Shown: positions 1-11,614, counted from the first letter of the stretch. The stretch: DNA of 64,000 nucleotides from an uncultured bacterium (GCA_903928495.1 CAIYQZ010000011.1:26638-90637); one strand, 5' to 3'. Made by a program: numbers and translations. Notes: generated by a model not told the origin, from the letters alone.

Positions 1-1924
<1,924 letters not shown>

Positions 1925-1948
1925 CCCGGACAAGGCGACATCGCCTTC

Positions 1949-1988
1949 AAAGCCCCCGAGGTCTTAAGCCTTCGGGGGCTTTGTTTTG
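1949..1988 (+). terminator. Rho-independent terminator of clpB
   Basis: A 10-bp perfect stem (1949-1958 pairing with 1973-1982, core CCCCCG/CGGGGG) is followed by a T-rich tail. It lies 25 bases after the clpB stop. The T tract is only on the plus side. The hairpin loop also contains the stop codon of a putative small minus-strand gene. Confidence 0.85.
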
Positions 1989-2125
1989 TTGGGCCACAGG
2001 TGCAGTGCGATTTTTAGAACCGCTACCACCGCCAGAGGCACGAGCAATGCCGTTGCGGTTGACCACTCAGGGAACAATGCCATGCTGACCGCCACGCCCA
2101 TCAGGTACAGCAGCGTGAAGAACAT
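1964..2125 (-). CDS. putative 53-residue membrane protein downstream of the rhodanese gene
   Basis: The frame starts with MFFTLLYLMGVAVSMALF and runs to a TAA at 1964. It encodes two hydrophobic stretches (about residues 2-18 and 24-45) separated by a short polar turn (PEWST), ending in a Lys/Pro-rich tail. The start lies 13 bases after the rhodanese stop, with a GGA about 5 bases before the ATG, so the two genes could be co-transcribed. Its last codons overlap the clpB terminator hairpin. I recognise no family. It could also be chance coding; the membrane-like composition and operon-like spacing are the only support. Confidence 0.45.
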   Translation of the reverse strand: MFFTLLYLMGVAVSMALFPEWSTATALLVPLAVVAVLKIALHLWPNKTKPPKA

Positions 2126-2138
2126 GGCATCCAGGGAA

Positions 2139-2717
2139 TCAGAACTCGTTCTTGATGGACGTCAGGCCCAAGGCATCCCAATCCAACATGCCGCCACGGT
2201 AGTAGTAGATTTTGTCGGCAGGGAAGCCCTCACGCGTCATGGCGCGGATGGCGATGGGGCTCTGAGGGCAGGTAGGGCCATTGCAGAAGGCATAAACCTT
2301 TTTGGCTGCAGAGCAGTTCCAAGTGTTGGCTGACTTGGTGCAGCCCACTTCTGACAGACGGTCCACCATCTCGGTGTAAGGGATGCTCAACGAGCCAGGA
2401 ATGGTGCCCTTGACGCGGTCGTTGGTGTCGCGCATGTCGATCACCAATGCATTGCGGTCGCTCAAGGCAGCGATGATTTCCGTCTCGCCAATGGGGTGCA
2501 CACCCGGCACAGGCACCAGCGGCTGGATGGTGCCGCCGTTCTTGCCACATGCTGTCATGGTGCGGGTGATTTCCACGGGGCCTTTGGCAGTTTGCACCAC
2601 GACCACTTTCTGGTTTTCAAAAATAGTCAGCGACGTGCCGACTGCAATGGTGGCGGCCTGACTGAAGGCGAAGCTGCTGGCGCACAGGCCCAAGGCCAAG
2701 GCAAGAATGCGTTTCAT
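2139..2717 (-). CDS. exported rhodanese-like domain protein
   Basis: A 192-residue protein with a clear signal peptide (MKRILALALGLCASSFAFSQA) and one rhodanese domain (about residues 75-190). The loop FCNGPTCPQS carries the cysteine expected at the rhodanese active site, and DMRD and YRGGM match other family signatures. The residues between the signal and the domain contain a small beta-type segment. It is probably periplasmic and could move sulfur or act as a redox or sensing domain; the substrate cannot be told. A strong Shine-Dalgarno (AGGAG) lies 8 bases before the ATG. It is transcribed divergently from the thioesterase gene. Confidence 0.8.
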   Translation of the reverse strand: MKRILALALGLCASSFAFSQAATIAVGTSLTIFENQKVVVVQTAKGPVEITRTMTACGKNGGTIQPLVPVPGVHPIGETEIIAALSDRNALVIDMRDTNDRVKGTIPGSLSIPYTEMVDRLSEVGCTKSANTWNCSAAKKVYAFCNGPTCPQSPIAIRAMTREGFPADKIYYYRGGMLDWDALGLTSIKNEF

Positions 2718-2855
2718 GGTGGTGACTCCTGATAGTTGTTGAGAGCATAAGAATATACTGATTTAACTTATTTCCACCTGACGCCGCAGGGGGCTGCGAC
2801 CCCATGAACCTGTGGCGCAATTCCCCAGTTCTTCACCACTGGAATACCAGACGAC

Positions 2856-3323
2856 ATGAAAGCCTTTCAAGACCACTACCCCGAGAACCTGAGCCATTGC
2901 TACGGTTGTGGCTACAACAACGAACACGGGCATCGCATCAAAACGTTCTGGGACGGCGACGAAACCGTCACACGCTTCACGCCTGAGCTCTATCACACCG
3001 CAGTGCCAGGCTTTACCTATGGTGGATTGCTGGCCTCCCTGATCGACTGCCATGGCACCGGCACGGCAGCCGCAGCCATGTACCGGGCCGAGGGTCGGGA
3101 GATGGACACACTGCCGGCATTCCGCTTCGTGACCGGCTCGCTCCATGTGGACTTTCTGAAGCCCACGCCCATTGGTGGCACGCTGGACATCCGGGGCCGG
3201 GTGAAGGAAATCAAGGGTCGCAAGGTGGTGGTGGAAGCCACGGTGTATGCCGGTGGGGTGGCTACCGCACGCGGCGAAGTGATCGCCATCCAGATGCCCG
3301 ACAACTTCGGGGCATCTGCCTGA
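2856..3323 (+). CDS. PaaI-type hotdog-fold thioesterase
   Basis: A 155-residue single hotdog domain, the usual size for the PaaI/YdiI-like family, which hydrolyses acyl-CoA thioesters in the cytoplasm. The pattern GGLLASLIDCHGTGTA is the family's catalytic helix region (an Asp follows the GG-L core), and LHVDFLKPTP is the conserved strand after it. The N-terminal CYGCGYNNEHG segment is common in the subfamily related to the 4-hydroxybenzoyl-CoA and YbaW thioesterases. The physiological substrate is unknown. No strong ribosome binding site is visible before the ATG. Confidence 0.82.
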   Translation: MKAFQDHYPENLSHCYGCGYNNEHGHRIKTFWDGDETVTRFTPELYHTAVPGFTYGGLLASLIDCHGTGTAAAAMYRAEGREMDTLPAFRFVTGSLHVDFLKPTPIGGTLDIRGRVKEIKGRKVVVEATVYAGGVATARGEVIAIQMPDNFGASA

Positions 3324-3447
3324 CCGGGCTGCCTCACTCAGCTGTTGGCCGGGTTGTTGACCAGACGGGTTGTGCGGCTGTACACCGGGCTGGGCTTTGG
3401 AGCCCCCGCTCTACCTCAAAAGTGCGCTTGGGCCTACCATGCGGGGC

Positions 3448-4908
3448 ATGAACGCTCCACAACCCGCCGCCTTTTTGCAGCCCAACGAATCCGCCAACGC
3501 AACGGCCGATCTGGACAAACTCTTTGCAGCCCAGCACCGCGCCAGCCGCGCCATGGTCGATGTGCCACTGGCCTGGCGGCTGGAGCGCCTGGAACGGCTG
3601 CACAAACTGATTGACACCCACGGCCCCGCGCTGGCCGATGCCGTGCAGGCCGACTTTGGCGTTCGCAGCCGCCAGCTGACCGACGTGGCCGACTACTTTG
3701 TGCTGCTGGCCACCATTGGCCAGCTCAAGGCGCAATGCGCCCGCTGGATGAAGCCGCAGCGTGTGTCCACCCCCATTTACCTGCAGCCCGCCAGCGCGTA
3801 CATCCAACGTCAGCCGCTGGGCGTGGTCGGCATCATTGGCCCGTGGAACTATCCGCTGCAACTCACCCTGGGGCCACTGGCCACCGCCCTGGCGGCGGGC
3901 AACCGCGCCATGATCAAGCCCAGCGAACTCACTCCTCACAGCTCGGCCTTGCTGGCTGAACTGTTGCACAGCACCTTTGGTGCCGACGAGGTGGTGGTGG
4001 TTCAGGGCGGGCCAGACGTGGCCCACGCCTTCGCCAGTCTCCCGTTTGACCACCTCATGTTCACCGGATCCACGGCCGTGGGGCGCAAGGTGGCAGAGGC
4101 TGCGGCGCGCAACCTCACGCCCACCACACTGGAACTGGGCGGCAAAAGCCCGTGCATCGTCGATGCATCTTGCAGCGCCGCCGACATGGCCGGTGTGGCC
4201 CTGAAAATTGCGCACGGCAAGCTGATCAACGCCGGGCAAACCTGCATTGCACCCGACTACGTGCTGTTGCCCGAAGGGCGCGAAGCGGAGTTTGAACAGG
4301 CCTTTTCCCGGGCGGTGGGCCAGTTGTTCCCCGCTGATGGAGGGAGTAAAGACTACGCCTCCATACTCACAGCGCGTCACCTCGCTCGGCTTCGTGACTT
4401 GTTGCAAGAGGCGCAAGCGGCGGGTGCACGGGTGGTGGAACTGGACACTGCGTCAGCAGCCCACCCCCGCCAGATGGCACCAGTGCTGGTGTACAACGCG
4501 CCAGCACACAGTCGCTTGATGACGGAAGAAATTTTTGGCCCCATCCTGCCCGTGTTGACCTACCGAACGCTGGCTGACGCCGTCAGCCACATCAACGCCA
4601 GGCCACGGCCGTTGGCGCTGTATTGGTTCGGCACCGATTCAGCCACGCGCAACGAGGTGCTGAACCAGACCGTGAGCGGCGGCGTCACCATCAACGACAC
4701 CTTGCTGCACATTGCCCACCACAACCTGCCGTTTGGCGGTGTGGGCGAAAGTGGTTGGGGCTCATACCACGGTGAGGCCGGGTTTTTGCGCTTCACCCAG
4801 CAAAAACCAGTGCTGGTGCAATCGCGTTGGGCGATGGGGCATTTGTTTTACCCGCCCTACGGGGCCCGATTTCAGCAAATCATGGGATTGCTCAAGCGCT
4901 GGCTTTAA
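3448..4908 (+). CDS. NAD(P)-dependent aldehyde dehydrogenase, coniferyl-aldehyde-dehydrogenase-like
   Basis: A 486-residue cytoplasmic aldehyde dehydrogenase oxidising an aldehyde to its acid. The conserved parts are present: the substrate/cofactor loop WNYPLQLTLGP, the nucleotide-binding FTGSTAVGRKV, the general base Glu in LELGGKSP, the catalytic Cys in NAGQTCIAPDY and the late EIFGPILPV. Overall pattern and length fit the class that lacks an N-terminal extension and contains coniferyl aldehyde dehydrogenases and medium-chain aldehyde dehydrogenases. The start at 3448 (MNAPQP) is preferred to upstream in-frame ATGs because family homology begins soon after it. The 3' end overlaps the convergent methyltransferase gene by 17 bases. 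Confidence 0.85.
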   Translation: MNAPQPAAFLQPNESANATADLDKLFAAQHRASRAMVDVPLAWRLERLERLHKLIDTHGPALADAVQADFGVRSRQLTDVADYFVLLATIGQLKAQCARWMKPQRVSTPIYLQPASAYIQRQPLGVVGIIGPWNYPLQLTLGPLATALAAGNRAMIKPSELTPHSSALLAELLHSTFGADEVVVVQGGPDVAHAFASLPFDHLMFTGSTAVGRKVAEAAARNLTPTTLELGGKSPCIVDASCSAADMAGVALKIAHGKLINAGQTCIAPDYVLLPEGREAEFEQAFSRAVGQLFPADGGSKDYASILTARHLARLRDLLQEAQAAGARVVELDTASAAHPRQMAPVLVYNAPAHSRLMTEEIFGPILPVLTYRTLADAVSHINARPRPLALYWFGTDSATRNEVLNQTVSGGVTINDTLLHIAHHNLPFGGVGESGWGSYHGEAGFLRFTQQKPVLVQSRWAMGHLFYPPYGARFQQIMGLLKRWL

Positions 4909-6274
4909 CCGCGGCGGCTTTGGGAGCCTTGGGTGTTCGGGCGGCCTTGGCTAGCTTGGTTGCACCTTTGGTGGCCCACACCACAAAGCCATTCACGGGT
5001 GCGCCGTTTTCCAAGCGAATCACCGTGTTTTCAATGTCGATCGACGCAAAACCGGCAGCCTGACACACTTGTGTGACGCTGCTGCGCGTATGTGCATAAC
5101 GACCGGTCGGCAACAGCGCCATGCTGGGGCCGTCTTCTGGTGCGACTTCAAACGACGCCACAAAGGTACCGCCAGGCACCAGGATTCGGTGGGCGTCAGG
5201 GATGGCTTTTGTCACGTCGCCCGCATAAATGAACACATCCAGCGCTGCAATCACTTCGTACAGCGATTCAGGCGTGGCATCCAATGCGTCGTGAATGTTA
5301 ACCGTGTGGAACTTGTCGTACACGTTGTGGCGAGCCGCCTGCGCAATCATCTCCCGTGACACGTCAACGCCAACCAGTGCACCTGCCAAGCGGCCGATGC
5401 AAACGCCGAGCAAGCCAGTGCCACAACCCAAGTCCAGCACGTTGAAGTTTTTATCGGGTCTCAATGCAAGCAGTTTGTCTGCGACCTGCTGTGGCAACCG
5501 GTACCCGAGTGCCCGAACCATGTGCATGTCGTAGCTGCTGGCAATGCCGTCGAACAGTTGCTGTGCAACTTCGGCAGGTTGTTGGCTGGGGGTCTGCCCA
5601 TTTGCCAACGCAGCATGGAACACATAAACAAGGTTCTGTGGGTCTATGGCCAACAATGCCTCACCATCCTGTGCCGCTTGCTGCAACCTGCTCATTGCCA
5701 GGTTTGTTTTCAGGCGACCCAACAGCACGTCAGGCGCGTGCGGGTTGGCCGTTGCCAGTTCGTCCCACAGTGAAAGGGCCTCGGTGTTTTGGCCCATAGA
5801 GGCCAGGTCTGTGGCCAGCAGAATGGTTAACTGAGGGTCGTTGGGGTGCAGAGACAACCCGTGCCTGAGCAACCGGACTGCCATGTCTAGATGTCCTGCC
5901 CGGTGGGCAATGTCGATGGTGCCTGCCAGCACCATGGGGTTGCGCGGCTCCAGCTTGTGCACTTTCTCGGCTGTGGCAATGGCTTCGTCAAACTGGTTAT
6001 TGCGGGCCAGCAGCAGTGCAAGTTCAAGCAGACCCGGTCCCCATTCGGGCGCAAGGCTGACTGCCTTGCGCATGGACTCAAAGGCTGCCTTGGTGTTGCC
6101 GGCTTTCTCCGCCATCAGCCCACCCAACATGAACACGCGTGCGTCACCAGGCATGGTTCGGTTCGCGTCATTCAACGTAATGGCAGCGTTTTTCAAGTCA
6201 CCTTTCGCAATCAGTTCCCTTGCTTTTTGTAGCAGTGGCAGGTTGCGGTCGGTAGAGGTGGCAGTTGCACTCAT
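4892..6274 (-). CDS. TPR-repeat protein with C-terminal SAM-dependent methyltransferase domain
   Basis: A 460-residue fusion. Residues about 10-215 are tetratricopeptide-type helical repeats (for example KNAAITLNDANRTMPGDARVFMLGG and following units). Residues about 225-430 are a class I methyltransferase with the SAM motif VLDLGCGTGLLG and VGVDVSREMI. A Lys/Ala/Pro-rich tail ends the protein. Such TPR-methyltransferases are widespread in proteobacteria with unknown targets; the repeats suggest a protein substrate or partner. No Trp-rich or membrane segments are seen. It appears to stand alone and runs convergently into the aldehyde dehydrogenase gene. Confidence 0.85.
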   Translation of the reverse strand: MSATATSTDRNLPLLQKARELIAKGDLKNAAITLNDANRTMPGDARVFMLGGLMAEKAGNTKAAFESMRKAVSLAPEWGPGLLELALLLARNNQFDEAIATAEKVHKLEPRNPMVLAGTIDIAHRAGHLDMAVRLLRHGLSLHPNDPQLTILLATDLASMGQNTEALSLWDELATANPHAPDVLLGRLKTNLAMSRLQQAAQDGEALLAIDPQNLVYVFHAALANGQTPSQQPAEVAQQLFDGIASSYDMHMVRALGYRLPQQVADKLLALRPDKNFNVLDLGCGTGLLGVCIGRLAGALVGVDVSREMIAQAARHNVYDKFHTVNIHDALDATPESLYEVIAALDVFIYAGDVTKAIPDAHRILVPGGTFVASFEVAPEDGPSMALLPTGRYAHTRSSVTQVCQAAGFASIDIENTVIRLENGAPVNGFVVWATKGATKLAKAARTPKAPKAAAVKASA

Positions 6275-6397
6275 GGAGCGGTGTCTTCAGTTGTGGTGTG
6301 GCAAATGTCCGGGTGGAGCGAGGCAGCATCCGGCACAGCCTTGGGATTATCCGGGATTCGCCCAACAGTGCCTTGCATGACGTTTCGACATGTTTCA

Positions 6398-7297
6398 CTA
6401 CTTCAGCCCAAACACGCGTGCCCCGTTGTCCCATGCTACCTGTCGTGCCACGGCGAGTGGCAAATCACCGAGCCAACTGCGGTAGTGCTGCATCAGGTCG
6501 TCGTAGTACAGCCAACGCTGGTTGACCCACGTGTCGGACCCAATCATGAAGCGGCTGGGGTAGGCCATCAGCAAGTCCCGCCACTCTGGGCACAGGCGAA
6601 CCTCGCCCTTCGGGCCTTCGCAAGTGAGCCCGGGTCGGTATGACAGTTCTCCCATCAACTGGGGGTAGCGGTCCAGCAGGGCCTTCACACGGGCCACTGG
6701 TGTGCCGCCGATGCCAGTGTGTGCCCAGATCAGCTTCACGTTGCGGCCACCAGACGGGGTGTTCGCCATCAGGCCGTCAATCGCTGCGTCATCCACATGG
6801 GCAAGAACCACCAACCCGCGCGCATCGGCCAGGGCCATCAGCTTTTGCGCGACGTGGCCGGCAGCATTGGCGCTGTCATACAGATGGAACTCGCCAATGC
6901 CCCGGTATGGGCCGCTGTCGGTGCCCCTGGCCAGTTCGGCCAGCACCATGTCGTAAATGCTGTCGTCTCGGAACCAGTTGTTGTAGTCAGCACGGTTGCG
7001 GTAGAGCCTGACCAATGGCAACACAGTCACACCCGCTGCTTGGGTTTCGGTCACAGCGCTGGCCAGCGTGCGGGTGCCGTCATTGGGTCGTGAATTGGCC
7101 ACGACGGCTCTGACATCGTTTCGCTTCATGCGAGCCAGCACATCGGTCAGGGGGTGGGGCGCTTGGGCATCGTCGTTGTAGTGCAGGTGTGCGTCGAACA
7201 GTGGGCCTGTGTAGGCCGCACTTTGGGCGGCTGCAACGCATGAAATAGAGAGCAACAAAGCAATCATCCATGAGCGGTGGATGCCATTTTTATTCAT
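6398..7297 (-). CDS. exported amidohydrolase-family metal-dependent hydrolase
   Basis: A 299-residue TIM-barrel hydrolase of the amidohydrolase superfamily (Amidohydro_2 type). FDAHLHYND gives the first metal-binding HxH, followed by GEFHLYD, LAHVDD, IWAHTG and a late Asp in [11 protein letters not shown], in the expected order. The start at [10 protein letters not shown] gives an uncleaved or cleaved signal ([17 protein letters not shown]), so the enzyme is probably periplasmic. A longer frame begins 32 codons upstream but would hide the signal peptide. Members of this group often act as decarboxylases or lactonases; the substrate here is unknown. Confidence 0.78.
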   Translation of the reverse strand: MNKNGIHRSWMIALLLSISCVAAAQSAAYTGPLFDAHLHYNDDAQAPHPLTDVLARMKRNDVRAVVANSRPNDGTRTLASAVTETQAAGVTVLPLVRLYRNRADYNNWFRDDSIYDMVLAELARGTDSGPYRGIGEFHLYDSANAAGHVAQKLMALADARGLVVLAHVDDAAIDGLMANTPSGGRNVKLIWAHTGIGGTPVARVKALLDRYPQLMGELSYRPGLTCEGPKGEVRLCPEWRDLLMAYPSRFMIGSDTWVNQRWLYYDDLMQHYRSWLGDLPLAVARQVAWDNGARVFGLK

Positions 7298-7411
7298 AAA
7301 GCTGCTTTCGGTGCAAGTCGGGTGTTGTGTGTGTTCTATGTTGGCACCTCTTGGAAACCCTGGCGACAGGTCGGTCAACCCGGCGTCCATCACCCACGTA
7401 ACATCCAGTCA

Positions 7412-8638
7412 ATGAGCGCCTCTACCCACATCGCAGACACCCATCAGCCTGACGCCGTTCCCCTCAAGCAAGACGCTGCCGTCATAGGCTTGGTGGGCCT
7501 GGCACATGCCACATCCCACTTTTCACATTTGCTGTTGGCGCCCTTGTTCCCTGTGTTCATGAAGGACTTTGGCCTGAGTTATTCCGACGTGGGCCTGTTG
7601 ATGACCATTTTTTTCGTTGTGTCGGGTTCTGGGCAGGCCCTGGCCGGGTTTCTGGTGGACCGTGTGAGTGCACGTCCGGTGCTGTTTGGGGCCGTCGGCC
7701 TGTTTCTGGCGGCATCGTTGGTCGCGTCCATGGTCACCAGCTACTGGGGGCTCATGGCGGTGGCCTTGCTGGCCGGTTTGGGCAACGCGCCGTTTCACCC
7801 AGCGGATTTCACTATTCTGAATCAGCGGGTGTCGGCCCCGCGCCTGGGGCATGCGTTCAGCGCCCATGGCCTCACGGGTAACCTGGGGTGGGCGCTGGCG
7901 CCTGTGTTTCTGGTGGGCATCACATCGCTGGCCGACTGGCGCACCGCCTATCACGCCGCTGCTGTGTTGTATGTCGGCGTGCTGGCCTTGCTGTTCTGGC
8001 AGCGCGACAAGCTTCGCACTGAGGTGGTGGTGCGCCATGCGGATGCGCCCAAGGGCTCTGACCTGGCGTTTCTGAAGCTGCCTGTTGTGTGGTGGTGTTT
8101 TGCCTTCTTCTTTTTGTCCACCATGACATTGGCCGTGGTGCAGAGTTTTGGCCCATCCATACTGAAAGCGGCCCACGGGGCCAGCCTGGAATTGGCCACC
8201 CTGACCATCACCGCCTACATGTTGTGTGGTGCGTTCGGCATGCTGGTAGGGGGCTTTGTTGCGGCGCAAACCACCCATTCAGACCGCGTGGTGGCCTGGG
8301 CCATGGGCGCGGGTGCGGTGCTGTTGCTGGTGTGTGCCACCGGGTGGCTGGGTGCCATGGGAACGATGGCCGGCTTGGCCGCCACCGGTTTTGCGGTGGG
8401 AGTGGGTGGACCCAGCCGCGACATGATGATCAAAAAGGCCACGCCCAAAGGCGCCACCGGCCGGGTGTATGGCACCGTGTATTCAGGGCTGGACATGGGG
8501 TTTGCGGTGTCGCCCGTGATCTTCGGCGCGCTGATGGACAAGGGCTATTACGGCACCACCCTGGCTGGCGCAGCTTTGTTCCTGATGCTTGCCGTGGTGG
8601 CCGCAGTGGCGGTGGGAAAACGCACCGTGGCGCGCTGA
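7412..8638 (+). CDS. MFS transporter, fosmidomycin-resistance-like
   Basis: A 408-residue, about 12-helix major facilitator protein of the inner membrane. The DFGLSYSDVGLLMTIFF start, the motif A-like loop GFLVDRVSARPVL and the motif GLGNAPFHPADFTILN resemble the Fsr/fosmidomycin resistance branch, whose members export small polar compounds. The start at MSASTHIADT is preferred because the 45 upstream codons are not membrane-protein-like and read through the divergent promoter region. It is divergent from the amidohydrolase gene and convergent with the Lrp-type regulator. The substrate cannot be inferred. Confidence 0.82.
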   Translation: MSASTHIADTHQPDAVPLKQDAAVIGLVGLAHATSHFSHLLLAPLFPVFMKDFGLSYSDVGLLMTIFFVVSGSGQALAGFLVDRVSARPVLFGAVGLFLAASLVASMVTSYWGLMAVALLAGLGNAPFHPADFTILNQRVSAPRLGHAFSAHGLTGNLGWALAPVFLVGITSLADWRTAYHAAAVLYVGVLALLFWQRDKLRTEVVVRHADAPKGSDLAFLKLPVVWWCFAFFFLSTMTLAVVQSFGPSILKAAHGASLELATLTITAYMLCGAFGMLVGGFVAAQTTHSDRVVAWAMGAGAVLLLVCATGWLGAMGTMAGLAATGFAVGVGGPSRDMMIKKATPKGATGRVYGTVYSGLDMGFAVSPVIFGALMDKGYYGTTLAGAALFLMLAVVAAVAVGKRTVAR

Positions 8639-8662
8639 TACGCCAGGCGCTCCTTGCGTGCT

Positions 8663-9166
8663 TCAGCCCGCAGCCGACACATGCGACAGCGGCAGTTGTG
8701 TTGTCGATTTCACGCACTGCAACACGATGTTCGAGCGGATGCTGGCCACGCCTTTCATGCGTGTCAGGCGCTTGAGCACTGACTCTGACAACGCTGACAG
8801 GTCTGCTGCAAAGATTTTCAGAATGTAGTCTGACTCTCCGGTCACAGCAAAGCATTCCACCACCTCGGGAATGCTGAGGATGTCGCGCTCGAAACTGGTT
8901 CCTTCTTCGTCACCATGCCGAGCAAGCGTCACGTAGCTGATGGCCCGCACACCCAGCCCCAGCCGTGCCGGGTCCAAAAGGGCCACATGCGCCCTGATGA
9001 AGCCGGCGGCCTCAAGCCGCTGTATGCGCCTGCTGACCTGTGATGCCGACAGGTGGATGCTGTCTCCTAGTTCTTGGTGGGTCGCATGCGTGTTGAGCTG
9101 CAATGCGGCCAAAAGGCTGATGTCGTAGCGGTCAAGCGGAAATCCGTCATGGTTTGCCTTTTTCAT
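8663..9166 (-). CDS. Lrp/AsnC-family transcriptional regulator
   Basis: A 167-residue regulator. The N-terminal winged HTH ([42 protein letters not shown] region, described by positions 10-55) is followed by an RAM/AsnC ligand-binding domain (about residues 70-150, including [14 protein letters not shown]). The gene is divergent from hppD with about 107 bases between starts, so control of the aromatic amino acid catabolic operon with an aromatic effector is the natural inference, and autoregulation is usual in the family. The start at MKKANHDG is favoured; an in-frame ATG exists 5 codons upstream. Confidence 0.88.
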   Translation of the reverse strand: MKKANHDGFPLDRYDISLLAALQLNTHATHQELGDSIHLSASQVSRRIQRLEAAGFIRAHVALLDPARLGLGVRAISYVTLARHGDEEGTSFERDILSIPEVVECFAVTGESDYILKIFAADLSALSESVLKRLTRMKGVASIRSNIVLQCVKSTTQLPLSHVSAAG

Positions 9167-9173
9167 GCATGAA

Positions 9174-9213
9174 GTGTGCACTCATGTCATGGTTTTCTGA
9201 ACAGGTTGCACAC
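9174..9213. promoter_or_regulatory. candidate operator in the lrp-hppD divergent region
   Basis: Two 7-base arms, GTGTGCA at 9174-9180 and TGCACAC at 9207-9213, form a perfect inverted repeat in the space between the divergent starts. Additional TGTGC/GTGTG half-sites follow up to about 9232. Lrp-type regulators often bind such dyad-like sites. The assignment is by position only. Confidence 0.35.
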
Positions 9214-9273
9214 ACTGTGCGTGAAGTTGTGTCCAAAATTCACTCACCTGAACAACACCTGACGGAGACAACC

Positions 9274-10389
9274 ATGGCCGATTTGTTTGAAAACCCCATG
9301 GGCCTGTGCGGCTTTGAGTTTGTCGAATTCGCCTCGCCCACCGCCAACCTGCTGGAGCCGCTGTTCGAGCAGATGGGCTTTACCCTGGTGGCCAAACACC
9401 GCAGCAAAAACGTGGTGCTGTACCGCCAGGGCGGCATCAACTTCATTGTCAACCGCGAGCCGCGCAGCGTGGCGGGCTACTTTGCCGCCGAGCACGGCCC
9501 CAGCGCCTGTGGCCTGGCGTTCAGGGTGCGCGATGCCCACAAGGCCTACGCCCGCGCGCTGGAGCAAGGCGCACAACCCATTGAAATTCCCACCGGCCCC
9601 ATGGAGCTGCGGCTGCCCGCTATCAAAGGCATTGGCGGTGCACCGCTGTACCTGATTGACCGGTTTGAAGACGGCAAAAGCATTTACGACATCGACTTTG
9701 ACTTCATCGAGGGCGTGGACCGCCACCCCGTGGGCCACGGCTTCAAAACCATCGACCACATGACGCACAACGTCTACAAGGGCCGCATGGCGTTCTGGGG
9801 TGCGTTTTACGAGCGCATCTTCAACTTCCGCGAAATCCGCTATTTCGACATCAAAGGCGAATACACCGGCCTCACCAGCCGTGCCATGACCGCGCCAGAT
9901 GGCCTGATCCGCATCCCGCTGAACGAAGAGCGCGGTGGCAACGGCGGGCAAATTGAAGAGTTTCTGATGCAGTTCAACGGTGAGGGCATTCAGCACATTG
10001 CCTTGTCGTGCGACAACCTGATCGACGCCGTTGACAAGCTGCAAATGGCTGGCATTCCCCTCATGACCGCGCCCAACGATGTGTATTACGACATGCTGTC
10101 CGAACGCCTGCCTGGCCATGGGGAACCCGTGCCCGAGTTGCAAGCGCGCGGCATTTTGCTCGACGGCAGCACCGCCAACGGCCAACCGCGCCTGTTGCTT
10201 CAAATTTTCAGCCAGACGCTGCTGGGCCCGGTGTTTTTCGAGTTCATCCAGCGCAAGGCCGACGAAGGTTTTGGCGAGGGCAACTTCAAAGCGCTGTTCG
10301 AGTCGATGGAGCGCGACCAGTTGCGCCGGGGTGCCATCGACGGCGTGCCTGCCACATCCACAGCCACAACCACAGCAGAGGCGGCATGA
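9274..10389 (+). CDS. hppD: 4-hydroxyphenylpyruvate dioxygenase
   Basis: A 371-residue cytoplasmic Fe(II) enzyme turning 4-hydroxyphenylpyruvate into homogentisate, the second step of tyrosine breakdown. Two glyoxalase/vicinal-oxygen-chelate halves are visible. The iron ligands fit His in TIDHMTHNV, His in [11 protein letters not shown] and Glu in VFFEFIQRK. The start at 9274 follows a good GGAG ribosome binding site and a sequence matching the family N terminus ([16 protein letters not shown]). It heads a three-gene operon with 4-base ATGA overlaps to the next genes, indicating translational coupling. Confidence 0.96.
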   Translation: MADLFENPMGLCGFEFVEFASPTANLLEPLFEQMGFTLVAKHRSKNVVLYRQGGINFIVNREPRSVAGYFAAEHGPSACGLAFRVRDAHKAYARALEQGAQPIEIPTGPMELRLPAIKGIGGAPLYLIDRFEDGKSIYDIDFDFIEGVDRHPVGHGFKTIDHMTHNVYKGRMAFWGAFYERIFNFREIRYFDIKGEYTGLTSRAMTAPDGLIRIPLNEERGGNGGQIEEFLMQFNGEGIQHIALSCDNLIDAVDKLQMAGIPLMTAPNDVYYDMLSERLPGHGEPVPELQARGILLDGSTANGQPRLLLQIFSQTLLGPVFFEFIQRKADEGFGEGNFKALFESMERDQLRRGAIDGVPATSTATTTAEAA

Positions 10390-10706
10390 ACCCCGCACCC
10401 CAGCGGCTGGACGCCGCAACCGCTACCGCCCGCTTGGTCCACATGCCAGGCTGGGTGCTGGCGGCTGACGGCCTGTCCATTTCGCGCCAATATGTTTTTG
10501 CCGACTTTCGGGCGGCCTTTGGCTTCATGACGCAGGTGGCCCTGGCCGCTGAAAAGGCCGACCACCACCCCGAGTGGTTCAACGTTTACAACCGCGTGGA
10601 TATTCGCCTGACCACCCACGACGCGGGTGGCTTGTCCGAGCGCGACTTTTCTCTGGCCGCTGTGGCCGATGCCGTTGCCAAGCAGATGGTGGGGCAGGGC
10701 GCATGA
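10386..10706 (+). CDS. phhB: pterin-4a-carbinolamine dehydratase
   Basis: A 106-residue protein that recycles the tetrahydropterin cofactor used by phenylalanine hydroxylase, by dehydrating 4a-hydroxytetrahydrobiopterin. The conserved EKADHHPEW core with its catalytic His pair is present, followed by [18 protein letters not shown], the family hallmark. Length is typical. It overlaps hppD upstream and phhA downstream by 4 bases each, so the cofactor-recycling step is made with the hydroxylase. Confidence 0.95.
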   Translation: MNPAPQRLDAATATARLVHMPGWVLAADGLSISRQYVFADFRAAFGFMTQVALAAEKADHHPEWFNVYNRVDIRLTTHDAGGLSERDFSLAAVADAVAKQMVGQGA

Positions 10707-11614
10707 GTGCCAGCCATTCGGTCGCGCTGCAAGGACTGGCCGCCGGACAAACCGCCCGTCCGCCCAGCGCCGACTGGACCATTCCACAGGGCTGGAGCAG
10801 TTACACCGCCGCCGAACACGCCGTCTGGCAAACCCTGTTCGAGCGACAGACCGCGCTATTGCCCGGACGGGCCTGCGACGAGTTTGTGGCCGGCATGCGC
10901 GACCTGCCCATACGCCCTGACCGCATCCCGCACTTTGGCGAGCTGAACGAGGTGCTCAAACCCCGCACCGGCTGGGAGATCGTGGCCGTGCCCGGCCTGG
11001 TGCCCGACGACGTGTTTTTTGACCACCTGGCTCACCGCCGGTTTCCGGCAGGCCAGTTCATCCGCCAAGCCCACCAGTTGGACTACCTGCAAGAACCCGA
11101 TGTGTTTCACGACGTGTTTGGCCACGTTCCCATGCTGATGAACCCGGTCATGGCCGACTTCATCCAGGCGTACGGGGAAGGCGGCCTGCGCGCCCAGAAG
11201 CTGGGCACCTTGCCCCTGCTGGCCCGGGTCTACTGGTACACGGTGGAGTTTGGCCTGGTGCAGCAGGCCGACGGCCTGCGCATCTACGGCGCGGGCATTG
11301 CCTCGTCGCGGACCGAAAGCGTGTTTTGCCTGGACGATGCGTCTCCCCACCGCGTGGCGTTCGACCTGGTGCGGGTGATGCGCACGCACTATCGCATCGA
11401 CGACTTCCAAGAAATCTACTTCGTGCTCGACCGATTGGACGACCTGCTGGAGTTGGCACGTGTGGACTTTGAACCGCTGTACCGCCAGGTGGCTGATGTG
11501 AACGCCAGCCAGTCCGATTTGCAGCCCGCCGACTTGAGCCCTGCCGACCGGGTGCTGCACACCGGCACGGGGGCGTATGCCGCCTGGCAGCGGCAAACAC
11601 TGCGGTGCGGGTGA
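10703..11614 (+). CDS. phhA: phenylalanine 4-monooxygenase
   Basis: A 303-residue non-heme iron, pterin-dependent hydroxylase that converts phenylalanine to tyrosine. The iron-binding motif [11 protein letters not shown] supplies both His ligands and YWYTVEFGL supplies the Glu ligand. The length matches the short bacterial type without a regulatory ACT domain. The start at 10703 overlaps the phhB stop (ATGA). Together with phhB and hppD it forms the Phe to Tyr to homogentisate segment, missing the Tyr aminotransferase and homogentisate dioxygenase in this window. Confidence 0.96.
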   Translation: MSASHSVALQGLAAGQTARPPSADWTIPQGWSSYTAAEHAVWQTLFERQTALLPGRACDEFVAGMRDLPIRPDRIPHFGELNEVLKPRTGWEIVAVPGLVPDDVFFDHLAHRRFPAGQFIRQAHQLDYLQEPDVFHDVFGHVPMLMNPVMADFIQAYGEGGLRAQKLGTLPLLARVYWYTVEFGLVQQADGLRIYGAGIASSRTESVFCLDDASPHRVAFDLVRVMRTHYRIDDFQEIYFVLDRLDDLLELARVDFEPLYRQVADVNASQSDLQPADLSPADRVLHTGTGAYAAWQRQTLRCG

